Source: Acidovorax sp. SUPP3334
GTDB lineage: Bacteria; Pseudomonadota; Gammaproteobacteria; Burkholderiales; Burkholderiaceae_C
Reading direction: 5' to 3'
DNA length: 64,000 nucleotides
NCBI RefSeq assembly: GCF_030159055.1
Contig: NZ_BQXQ01000027.1
Coordinates: 1 to 64,000, forward strand
In this document: positions 57,886 to 64,000 of the stretch, one piece after another
Position numbering within the stretch: position 1 is the first letter of the stretch
Layout: each line of letters opens with the position of its first letter
Made by a program: the position numbers and the translations under genes
Notes under the pieces: model-generated
The model's database searches: none
The model's input: only the letters and a program-made list of their open reading frames with translations
Told to the model about the DNA's origin: nothing

Positions 57886-57912
57886 AAGTCCTTGATTTTC
57901 AAGGACTTTTCC
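57886..57912 (+). terminator. Intrinsic terminator after ssrA
   Basis: AAGTCCTTGA (57886-57895), loop TTT, TCAAGGACTT (57899-57908), then TT: a 10-bp perfect stem 12 bp past the tmRNA CCA end. As part of the inserted DNA it may replace the original ssrA terminator. Confidence 0.85.
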
Positions 57913-57922
57913 AAAGAAGCAA

Positions 57923-57988
57923 GGCCAAAACAAGGGGTCATCCAATCAGGGATGACACCCGGTACTACACCGGGAGCTTGTTTTGGCC
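57923..57988 (+). promoter_or_regulatory. Three-way-junction structure over the integrase start
   Basis: GGCCAAAACAAG (57923-57934) is the exact inverse of CTTGTTTTGGCC (57977-57988). Inside lie two perfect hairpins, GTCATCC/GGATGAC (57937-57956) and CCCGGT/ACCGGG (57958-57974), separated by only 1-2 unpaired bases. The second hairpin takes up part of the GGGAG ribosome site and the outer stem contains the TTG start codon at 57983, so folding should block integrase translation. It could also be a recombinase or excisionase arm site. Confidence 0.75.
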
Positions 57989-59770
57989 GCTTCGTATCTT
58001 GTTCAGACCCGCAACGGCGTGTACTGCGCACGCTTTGTTGTTCCCCTCGCTTTCCGAGGTCCCAGCAAGTCCGCTGGCCGGGAAATCCGCGTCTCCACTC
58101 TCACCAAAGACCCGCGCGACGCTGCTGCACGTGCGCGGCTTCTGCGCGTGCTCTACGAGAGTTTGTTGCATCAAGGTGGGGTATTCTGCCGGGAGAACAT
58201 TTCAACTTACTTCCAATCCATCATGGCGCAGTTCAAAGCACCGCCCCCAGGCACACCCAAGTTCGGCGTGGAGTACGACTTTGCCAACGGCAAGGTGAAA
58301 TTTGACGACGTGAAGCCAGGGGAAGAGGCGACGGTCATGAGCATGCTGGAAGACATGCAAAACCGCCTACCCACGCCCGTTGTCCAGATAGCGGTCGCGC
58401 CCCCGCCGCCGCCCGCTGCGGCATCCATAGCCCCCGCCGGAACAGACGGCTTGTCCGCAGACGCCCGGTTGCCCATTGCAACCATGGTCGAAGAGTATTT
58501 GGAGAGCCAGGAAGGGCGAGCCGCCAAAAAGCAAATTGGCCCAAAGAACGTAGACCAGCGTGCCACCCGCCTGCGGCTGTTTACCAGCTACTTTGATGGC
58601 AAGGCCATTGGCGACATCACCCCCAACGACATCAAAACCTACATGGATGACATCGCTTACTACCCGACCAGTCGGGATGTCATCGGCATAGCGCCCGGTC
58701 GCAGCGTGCGTGATGTGATCAAGCTGAGTAAGGCGAACAAGTTGCGCCGGGACAACGGTAAACCCTACGACACGCTGTCGGAGGCAACCGTTAAGGGCTA
58801 CATGCTGGCGTTGGCCAATTTCATCGGCTTTTGCGACCTCAAACTGGCGGTGTTGGACCGCACGGCCAGTCGCATGAAAAGCATCGTGGACTCGGCACCG
58901 AAGGGAGAACCCAACCCCAAGGAGCCGTTCACAGATGGCGAGCTGACCAGCATCTTTTCGTGCCGATACTTTTGGCAGCCTGCCTACAACCTACCCCATC
59001 AGTATTGGACGCCTGTCATTGGTCTTTTCACTGGGGCGCGGTTGAGCGAGATTTGCCAGCTCACCACGGGGGACATCAAAGAGTACGCACCGGGGGCATG
59101 GCAAATTTCATTCAATGACGATGAAGACAGCGAAGATGACGAGGAGGGCAGCCGCCGCAAGTCCAACAAGCGCTTGAAAAACAAGTCATCGCGCCGCGTC
59201 ATGCCAGTGCATCCCCAACTCATTGAACTGGGTTTCATTGACTACTGGAAGAAGCGCAAGAAAGAAGGGAACGTCAATTTGATGGGCGTGGTCGCGGCGC
59301 AAAAGGACGGCTACGGCAAGGTGCCAGGAGACTTTTTTCGTAACAAGCTTTTGCGTGAGTACGTGGGGATCAACAGCGATACCAAGGTGTTCCATAGCTT
59401 TCGATACACCTTCATCACCCGCTTGCGTCAGGCAATCATCGACAACGCGGGCACGCGAGTGGAGGAGAACATTGAGAACTATCCCGAGGGGCTGGTGCTT
59501 CGCCAGATGGTGGGGCACTCCATTGCGTCCGGCTTCACGCGAAGCACGGGGAAATCGGATGTGCATATCAACACGTACATGGGAGAGGTTTCCATGGAAG
59601 CCCGAGTCCGGCTTTTGAACCGTTTGGATATGACTCGCTTTCCCATCGCCAAATACAAGGATGTCAAACCAGGGCAGCGAATTCGGTACAAGCCCGAGCC
59701 CAAAAGTGCCTCCCAAAGCGGGGTGGGAGATTTTGGTATTGACGGGGGAGTGCTGAGTGGACTTGTGTAG
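57983..59770 (+). CDS. int: Tyrosine recombinase (integrase) with DUF6538-like N-terminus
   Basis: A 595-residue site-specific recombinase. The start MAASYLVQTRNGVYCARFVV is the DUF6538-type arm-binding region; a Pro/Ala linker lies near 138-150, a SAM-like core-binding domain near 165-280 and the catalytic domain from about 310. Catalytic residues: Arg353 in TGARLSEI, His471 and Arg474 in HSFRYTF, His512 in MVGHS and Tyr532 in NTYMG. An acidic-basic insert (NDDEDSEDDEEGSRRKSNKR) sits after the first Arg. TTG 57983 with GGGAG 57972-57976 is the start that fits the family. It lies next to ssrA, as integrases using this target do. Confidence 0.92.
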   Translation: MAASYLVQTRNGVYCARFVVPLAFRGPSKSAGREIRVSTLTKDPRDAAARARLLRVLYESLLHQGGVFCRENISTYFQSIMAQFKAPPPGTPKFGVEYDFANGKVKFDDVKPGEEATVMSMLEDMQNRLPTPVVQIAVAPPPPPAAASIAPAGTDGLSADARLPIATMVEEYLESQEGRAAKKQIGPKNVDQRATRLRLFTSYFDGKAIGDITPNDIKTYMDDIAYYPTSRDVIGIAPGRSVRDVIKLSKANKLRRDNGKPYDTLSEATVKGYMLALANFIGFCDLKLAVLDRTASRMKSIVDSAPKGEPNPKEPFTDGELTSIFSCRYFWQPAYNLPHQYWTPVIGLFTGARLSEICQLTTGDIKEYAPGAWQISFNDDEDSEDDEEGSRRKSNKRLKNKSSRRVMPVHPQLIELGFIDYWKKRKKEGNVNLMGVVAAQKDGYGKVPGDFFRNKLLREYVGINSDTKVFHSFRYTFITRLRQAIIDNAGTRVEENIENYPEGLVLRQMVGHSIASGFTRSTGKSDVHINTYMGEVSMEARVRLLNRLDMTRFPIAKYKDVKPGQRIRYKPEPKSASQSGVGDFGIDGGVLSGLV

Positions 59771-59823
59771 CCCAAAAAGGCCGCGCTACTTGCTGTCTCG
59801 CGCCTCGTTTGCTAGGTTGAGTT

Positions 59824-60744
59824 ATGGCACTCAAAAAAGCAAATGGCGACGCGACTGCGCCATCAACGAATTCAAAAGTCTGCACCATTGAGCGAATGGA
59901 CTGCGCTCAGATTGAACGCACTCACGCCATGACGGACGGCCTTTTTAGACCGATTGACCACAAGATTGAGCGCCCCAGTTTTCACATTGCCCAACAATTC
60001 AAATCTCCCGGAGGCTCCACGGTGGGGTTGGAGTGGCAGGGCGTTCAGCTCGATATCACCGACCAACAAGTATTCCTGGCTATATTACGAATAGTATCGG
60101 AGAAGAGTCGGCAGATACAAAGAAACTCAGAAAATGCAGAGCCGTGGAGTGAATTGGTTAAGGGGTTTGATTTTTCTGTTGAGCAGCCAAATATCTTGGT
60201 GGCCAAGACTTCGTTGTACGAAATCTGTAAGGTGGCAGGATTTTCCGACGGCGGGGAGGTTTTGGAATCGGTATACAACAGCATACATAGAATGCAATGC
60301 ACCCGATGCTGGGTATATCTCTTGGAAGGTGGAGAAATTGACCGCCGTAGAGAGTCATCGTTTTCACTCATCGCGCATTGGGGGATGAAAGATGGTGACG
60401 CCTATATTGGCATAAACCCATTTCTAACCAAAGCTGTTCTTGGAACGTTTCAAGTAACGTATTTGGACATGACGCACATCCGTGCTTTGCGGAACGATGT
60501 CAGTAAGAGATTGTTTTTGTGGCTCTCGGCTTGGTCTCGTTATGACCGGAGGCAATCCATTGGACTGGATAAATTAGTCAAGCACGTTTGGGGAGATTTG
60601 GGGAAGGATGGTGCAGCACTTCGAAAGAGGCGCATGAAAGTTCGGACCGCATTAGCCGCAATATCTCTGTTAGATGGTTGGACTGTTGATGCCGATGCTG
60701 ATGACCCAGCACTTTTTCAAATTAAACGACCCAGGTACCAATAA
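59824..60744 (+). CDS. repC: Replication initiator, RepC-like (IncQ type)
   Basis: A 306-residue protein whose second half follows IncQ RepC: GDAYIGINPFLTKAVLG, YLDMTHIRALRNDVSKRLFL, SIGLDKLVKHVWGD, and the C-terminal LRKRRMKVRTALAAISLLDG. Earlier, VAKTSLYEICKVAGFSDGGEV is the first winged-helix region. RepC of RSF1010 binds iterons to open the origin; here five iterons lie 61 bp after the gene, ideally placed. The first 40 residues have no match I know. It starts 53 bp after the integrase. The helicase (RepA) and primase (RepB) partners are not in the window. Codon use is less GC-biased than in the backbone. Confidence 0.8.
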   Translation: MALKKANGDATAPSTNSKVCTIERMDCAQIERTHAMTDGLFRPIDHKIERPSFHIAQQFKSPGGSTVGLEWQGVQLDITDQQVFLAILRIVSEKSRQIQRNSENAEPWSELVKGFDFSVEQPNILVAKTSLYEICKVAGFSDGGEVLESVYNSIHRMQCTRCWVYLLEGGEIDRRRESSFSLIAHWGMKDGDAYIGINPFLTKAVLGTFQVTYLDMTHIRALRNDVSKRLFLWLSAWSRYDRRQSIGLDKLVKHVWGDLGKDGAALRKRRMKVRTALAAISLLDGWTVDADADDPALFQIKRPRYQ

Positions 60745-60747
60745 TGC

Positions 60748-60770
60748 AACCGCCGAGAGGCGGTTTTTTT
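60748..60770 (+). terminator. Intrinsic terminator after repC
   Basis: AACCGCC, loop GAGA, GGCGGTT plus five more T: a 7-bp stem, 3 bp after the repC stop. It separates repC transcription from the iteron region. Confidence 0.9.
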
Positions 60771-60805
60771 CATGCCTTAACGGCATGGGCTGTATAAATT
60801 ATCAG

Positions 60806-60915
60806 TACCGTAGATGGGTGAACGCATTACCGTAGATGGGTGAACGGGGTACCGTAGTTGGGTGAACGCACTACCGTAGTTGGGTGAACGCTGAACCGTA
60901 GTTGGGTGAACGCCC
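60806..60915 (+). repeat. Five 22-bp iterons
   Basis: Starts at 60806, 60828, 60850, 60872 and 60894, with a constant 22-bp period, two helical turns. Each has the core ACCGTAGNTGGGTGAACG; N is A in the first two (TAGATGGG) and T in the last three (TAGTTGGG). The four bases between cores vary. Constant phase and the adjacent RepC-like gene identify them as initiator-binding iterons. Confidence 0.93.
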
Positions 60916-60989
60916 TGTTTCCGAAAAGCCATATTCCATGCGGGCTGGCGGGGCATTTTGAAAATCGTAGACAAGTGTAGACAACTATA

Positions 60990-61013
60990 GAGCAAATTTA
61001 GACAAATTTGCTC
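60990..61013. other. Inverted repeat, possible single-strand initiation site
   Basis: GAGCAAATTT, loop AGAC, AAATTTGCTC: a perfect 10-bp stem that can be lengthened by CTAT/ATAG with one bulged A. In IncQ origins two such inverted repeats (ssi sites) prime each strand through RepB. Only one clear candidate was found here. Confidence 0.45.
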
Positions 61014-61168
61014 ATAGTCATAGGTTTAGTCGAATCAGAGTCAGACAAATCAATATACAACTATATGTATGAACGGCGTGAGAGTAATGATTCGGCTACG
61101 CCTCACCATCCCTCTACGCCTAATTGGTCATATCGCTTTTTCGTTCGCTTGGTAAGACATTCCTAGCC

Positions 61169-61210
61169 AAGCGGTACTTTCGTACCGCTTTCTGCGCCGC
61201 AGAGCGGCGC
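61169..61210. terminator. Paired hairpins between oriV and traD-like gene
   Basis: AAGCGGTAC, loop TTTC, GTACCGCTT (61169-61190) is followed 3 bp later by GCGCCGC, AGA, GCGGCGC (61194-61210). Both stems are perfect. They lie about 90 bp after the minus-strand traD-like stop codon and might end that transcript, although the T run is weak. Confidence 0.45.
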
Positions 61211-61300
61211 TAAGGGGGCAATTTGAAGCTGTAATGTACCTGGAATGGGCAAGAGGAGGTTCTTGCTTGTGCTGGGGTACAGAAAAGTGCCCCGAGGGTT

Positions 61301-61870
61301 TTAGAGTGCTTCTGGCTCAATATATTCGGGTGCGGCCTTATTTTTGTAATCCAAAACCTCATGGAGAAGCAGAGGGCGAACAGACCTTGCATTTTTCAAA
61401 GTTGGATTTATGCCCGCCAGGGTGCGATTTTTCTTGTCAGAACGTCGGAAGGATTTTCCCGAGGCTTCGATTTTCTCTAAATCTGCGGGCGAGCAGTTAT
61501 TCAAATACTCAGATAAGTAGATCAGGCTACCGACAAGCAGGTTTGCCCGAAGATTGTCTTGGGGATTGTCGAATTCGTCAGATTGGGCGAAGCAGTATCT
61601 GAGAAGCCCGGTCATGTCCATCAAGCCCCCGGCATGCATCAAAATCCGATTGCGGTTTTCTCGCGACGCCTTTTTTTCCTGCTTTCTTGAAGCGGCAGCT
61701 TCTCGATTTTTAAGCTTTTGTTGATATATTTCCTTGGATTTCTTGTTTAATGCTGCTGTGCTTTTTTGCCCGGCTTTGGATTCCGTGAATGAGACCGTTT
61801 TGATGTCTGTTTCATTATTCTGAAACTGTTTTGCACTGGAAGCAATTTTTGTTCTCGTTGATTTGTTCAT
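61301..61870 (-). CDS. TraD-like mobilisation accessory protein (MobC position)
   Basis: A 189-residue basic protein. The first 80 residues are Lys/Gln/Ser-rich (KSKEIYQQKLKNREAAASRK..) and probably helical. The middle block RILMHAGGLMDMTGLLRYCF then NLRANLLVGSLIYLSEYLN resembles the conserved core of small TraD-type conjugal proteins found beside MobQ relaxases. It is divergent from mobA with oriT between, the place of mobC in RSF1010, where the accessory protein helps open oriT. ATG 61870; a GCTGAA/TTCAGC hairpin lies just upstream at 61880-61897. Low GC. Confidence 0.65.
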   Translation of the reverse strand: MNKSTRTKIASSAKQFQNNETDIKTVSFTESKAGQKSTAALNKKSKEIYQQKLKNREAAASRKQEKKASRENRNRILMHAGGLMDMTGLLRYCFAQSDEFDNPQDNLRANLLVGSLIYLSEYLNNCSPADLEKIEASGKSFRRSDKKNRTLAGINPTLKNARSVRPLLLHEVLDYKNKAAPEYIEPEAL

Positions 61871-62036
61871 GATATCTAAGCTGAAATTTTATTCAGCCTA
61901 GCACGAACAAAATTGGATTTCTCTAAAAACGTGGTATTGTGGTTTGAGGAATATGATTTTGGCTATGGAAGATATTATTTTGGCATCACTGGCGCGTTAT
62001 TTTATTCGGCACCTAAATGGTGTTTTTAAATACACC

Positions 62037-62093
62037 GTAAGCGCACTTATACATATATCCTTGCGGATATACGTAAGTGGGGGCGATGCCCCC
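62037..62093 (+). other. Putative origin of transfer (oriT)
   Basis: Hairpin ATATCC-TTGC-GGATAT (62055-62070) is followed by ACG and TAAGTGGGGGC (62074-62084). RSF1010/R1162 oriT has the same plan: inverted repeat, then TAAGTGCG with the nick after it. The outer ends ACTTA (62045-62049) and TAAGT (62074-62078) extend the dyad. On the minus strand TAAGTGCGC (62041-62049) is a second, even closer core match. A GGGGGC/GCCCCC hairpin follows at 62079-62093. It lies between the divergent mobC-like and mobA genes. Confidence 0.65.
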
Positions 62094-62126
62094 CGGATAT
62101 TCCTGCGGAATTCCGGCTCCCCTGTC

Positions 62127-62199
62127 GTGTTTCGAGGGCGAAACACTCCACGTTCTGCGAGGGCGCAGAACGTTGATTCAGAGTCCGAGGGCGGACTCT
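62127..62199. repeat. Array of three perfect hairpins with a shared CG-AGGG-CG loop
   Basis: GTGTTTCG/CGAAACAC (62127-62146), ACGTTCTGCG/CGCAGAACGT (62150-62173) and AGAGTCCG/CGGACTCT (62180-62199) each close on the same AGGG loop with CG-CG next to it. Stem sequences differ completely but pair without mismatch, so structure rather than sequence is conserved. A related bulged hairpin, CCGGA(T)ATTCC/GGAATTCCGG, precedes them at 62093-62116. The array lies in the mobA leader. Confidence 0.9.
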
Positions 62200-62273
62200 T
62201 CATTGCTTCGCAACCTGGCATTTCTCATTCTTGGACCGCCCCAGGGGTGATGCCTCACCGATGCTAGATTGAT

Positions 62274-64000
62274 ATGGCGATTTACCACTTCACGACCAAG
62301 GTTCATGGACGCGCAGACAACCCCAAGTTGCATGCGCTTCGTGCGTTGGCCTATCGTGCGGCGCAGGTCATCCACCTGCCCGAGATTGGGCGGCGGTTCA
62401 ATTATTGGTACAAGAAAGAAGAGGTGGTCGCCACTGAAACCATGGTGCCGAAATATGCACCTGCTTGGATGACCGGAGCTATCGAGCTATGGGGTCGGGT
62501 CGAGGACAAAGAGACACGCGACGATGCCCAAATTTTTAGAGAAATCGAGGCTGCGCTCCCCATCGAGCTGCCTTTGGAGCAGCAAATTGCCATTGTGAAG
62601 CGCTTTATTGACCAGGAGGTCAACGAGGAGGGCATGTGCGCCACCTATGCGATTCATCACAAACCGGGGAACCCACACGTCCACATGATGCTGACCATGC
62701 GGGAGCTAACGCCCGATGGCCAGTTCGGCAAAAAGAACCGGGCTTGGAACAACCGCGCCTTCCTGCAAGGGTGGCGGGATGCTTGGGAAAAACATGTCAA
62801 CGATGCTCTGGCGGCTGCGGGTTTCGAAGCCCGTATATCGGCAAAAGCATACAAAGACACCAATCCGGACTTGAAGCCCACGGTTCACCTTGGACCGGAA
62901 CACCTGGGGCGCAAGGATGCCGCAAGGGCACACAAGCGTGCCAGCCGGGTCAAGCGCAACGAACGGATTGCCAAATCCAACCGCCTTGCCAAGACCTACC
63001 GCCAGCGCGCCAGCGTGGGCGAAGCCACCCCGGAAAACCTGCGGGCGGACGCTTTGGCGGATTCGTTGATTGCCGATTTGTCCGTTTTTGCGGACGAGGT
63101 TCAAGCCGACACCCTGCCTCGAATGTCGCCCGAAGAGGCTGCGGCATACAGCGATGTCGTTGGAAAAGTGCCCAATGCGGAGGCTGTTTTTGCCGCCATG
63201 GAGCCCATTCGCATAGGGATGGGGCGTGCTTGGAACTGGGCTACCTTCGCTAGTTTGTCGGAGCGTTTGGACATGACAAAGGACGCATTCCATGCCTTGC
63301 TGTGCAACGAGCTGATGTTTTTCTCCAAGCGCCGTGCCGACGATTTGAAGCAGTTCACGTCGCTGGTGAACCCGGAAAAGTTGCTACCCGCCATCACGTC
63401 TGTGCGTGCCAAGGTGCAGTTCGCCAGCCACACCGGGGCGCAGGAGTTGGGGCGATTGCAGGATTCCTTGCGTGGCCATCGGACCGTTCCTGCCGCACCC
63501 AAAACCGTGGCATCTCCACGGTTGAATAGCGCCGAGGATCAGCACGGCAGTGGACCAACAATTTCCCCTCCTGCGGCATCTCGACAGTTGGATAACGCTT
63601 CGGCGTGGCGGGAGGCCTTGTGCTCGTTCGCGCACACGGTTTCCGAACTGGACGGCATGGTCCAACAGTTGACGACAGTGGCCACGGCATTGGGGCGGAA
63701 GTTCAATCCTGGGGTACTTACCCAACGCATCGCCCGGATTGAGCGCGAGGGGTTACAGCCACCATCGCAACAGGCCTTGATGGATGAGCTGTTGTCCCGC
63801 GACTTCGCATTTGCCGTGAGGAAGGCACCCGAGCGTGTGGCGGCAGGGCTTGCAGCTCTGCCCATCCACAAGCGCGAGTTGTTTGAAACCATGGTGGTTG
63901 CCATCGCCGCGTCCGTGGATTCCACCCAGGCGCGCCGGGATGTCGCCGCTGGCTTGACCTACACCGTGCAGAGCCAACATGAGATTCAAGCCCAATGGAG
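62274..64000 (+). CDS. mobA: MobA/MobL family relaxase, IncQ MobA type (3' end outside window)
   Basis: 575 codons are visible without a stop. MAIYHFTTKVHGR at the start and FREIEAALPIELPLEQQIAI near residue 92 follow RSF1010 MobA closely. The metal-binding motif is HHKPGNPHVHMMLTMRE at about residues 128-144, with His135 and His137. WRDAWEKHVNDALAAAGFEA and TVHLGPEHLG continue the match. The relaxase nicks oriT and pilots the strand. In RSF1010 its C-terminus is the RepB primase; whether that holds here lies beyond the edge. Two similar short units, PRLNSAED and RQLDNASA, mark a linker near residues 416-445. ATG 62274, with a weak ribosome site and a GGTGA/TCACC hairpin just upstream. Confidence 0.9.
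   Translation, partial: MAIYHFTTKVHGRADNPKLHALRALAYRAAQVIHLPEIGRRFNYWYKKEEVVATETMVPKYAPAWMTGAIELWGRVEDKETRDDAQIFREIEAALPIELPLEQQIAIVKRFIDQEVNEEGMCATYAIHHKPGNPHVHMMLTMRELTPDGQFGKKNRAWNNRAFLQGWRDAWEKHVNDALAAAGFEARISAKAYKDTNPDLKPTVHLGPEHLGRKDAARAHKRASRVKRNERIAKSNRLAKTYRQRASVGEATPENLRADALADSLIADLSVFADEVQADTLPRMSPEEAAAYSDVVGKVPNAEAVFAAMEPIRIGMGRAWNWATFASLSERLDMTKDAFHALLCNELMFFSKRRADDLKQFTSLVNPEKLLPAITSVRAKVQFASHTGAQELGRLQDSLRGHRTVPAAPKTVASPRLNSAEDQHGSGPTISPPAASRQLDNASAWREALCSFAHTVSELDGMVQQLTTVATALGRKFNPGVLTQRIARIEREGLQPPSQQALMDELLSRDFAFAVRKAPERVAAGLAALPIHKRELFETMVVAIAASVDSTQARRDVAAGLTYTVQSQHEIQAQW

Larger units (their letters stand above)
60771..61060. other. Putative origin of vegetative replication (oriV)
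   Basis: The 556-bp gap 60745-61300 holds no gene. It contains the repC terminator, five iterons and, right after them, an AT-rich stretch (60956-61075) with three TAGACAA boxes, the 10-bp inverted repeat at 60990-61013 and several short ATA/TAT runs. Iterons followed by an AT-rich unwinding zone is the layout of IncQ origins. Further right, 61075-61165, I see nothing specific. Confidence 0.75.
57875..64000. mobile_element. Integrative mobilizable element with IncQ-like replication and MobQ-type transfer genes (left part)
   Basis: From the ssrA end to the right edge: tyrosine recombinase (57983), RepC-like initiator (59824), five iterons (60806-60915), AT-rich origin region, TraD/MobC-like gene (61301, minus), RSF1010-like oriT (62055-62093) and MobA relaxase (62274, open at the edge). 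The order mobC-like <- oriT -> mobA is that of IncQ plasmids. Base composition around the origin and oriT is visibly more A/T rich than the backbone. No conjugation (mating-pair) genes are seen, so it would need a helper. The right end, attR and possible repA/repB lie outside. Confidence 0.85.

Noticed and set aside
60806-60915. Possible short CRISPR array
   Set aside because: Units are contiguous 22-mers with 4-5 variable bases rather than spacers of 30 or more, and no cas genes are near; an iteron array explains it.
62093-62199. Possible integron attC or CRISPR-like array from the hairpins
   Set aside because: Stems are unrelated in sequence, spacing is short and there are no gene cassettes or attC core sites.
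62269-62472. A 67-codon frame starting 5 bp before mobA
   Set aside because: It is out of frame with the relaxase, whose motifs continue without a break to the window edge.
63394-63995. Several minus-strand frames inside mobA
   Set aside because: No recognisable domains or ribosome sites; mobA stays open across the whole stretch.
57875-64000. A second copy of the ssrA end (attR)
   Set aside because: I scanned for the GCCAGCTCCACCA end to the right of 57874 and did not find it; the element must extend past the window.

Overview
The window reads as a chromosome segment of a high-GC betaproteobacterium of the Comamonadaceae, most likely Acidovorax or a close relative. Three things point there. 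The gene order gyrA-serC-pheA-tyrA-aroA/cmk-rpsA-ihfB-lapA-lapB is typical of betaproteobacteria, and aroA and cmk are fused. A dispersed repeat with a CCAGCGCATAT arm and a TGCTAT...ATAGCA arm sits in many intergenic gaps. The fatty-acid, polyhydroxyalkanoate and amino-acid genes also fit this group. The species is an inference.

Layout. 1-3,000: an IS630 transposase remnant, a Crp/Fnr regulator, an internally deleted acyl-CoA synthetase and a nitroreductase. 3,300-14,800: a lipid-catabolism district with a FadB-type hydratase/dehydrogenase, a thiolase, an acyl-CoA dehydrogenase, SDR enzymes, a thioesterase, an NADPH-dependent reductase, a GST-like protein and an HSD10-type dehydrogenase behind a perfect palindromic operator. 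14,850-18,000: an orphan iron-binding protein with a Fur-like box, an NTF2-like protein, a phasin and a thioesterase. 18,000-26,800: gamma-glutamyltransferase lipoprotein, PncB, a CitMHS-type transporter, a 2-hydroxyacid dehydrogenase, RmuC and an MFS permease. 26,800-32,700: accessory genes, including a candidate type III effector with a near-match PIP box, a LOG-family protein, CrcB, a TRAP-permease fragment, an M14-like peptidase, and a truncated pesticin-like toxin with an overlapping periplasmic gene that may be its immunity partner. 32,700-42,850: 5-oxoprolinase, then a complete Mrp (Pha/Mnh) multisubunit cation/proton antiporter operon. 42,900-57,500: ComEA-like, LapB, LapA, IHF-beta, S1, AroA-Cmk, TyrA, PheA, SerC and GyrA on the minus strand, and OmpA-like, UbiG and Gph on the plus strand, ending in ssrA (tmRNA).

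57,875 to the right edge is a mobile element inserted at the 3' end of ssrA, visibly richer in A/T than the backbone around its origin and oriT. It carries a tyrosine recombinase whose TTG start lies in a three-way-junction inverted repeat, an IncQ RepC-like initiator, five exact-period 22-bp iterons, an AT-rich origin region, a TraD/MobC-like gene, an RSF1010-like oriT, three perfect hairpins sharing one loop, and an IncQ MobA-type relaxase that runs off the window. The arrangement mobC-like <- oriT -> mobA is that of RSF1010, but an IncQ-like replicon with its own integrase parked in ssrA is unusual. It is the best candidate here for an undescribed system. Its right end, any primase or helicase genes, and attR lie outside the window.
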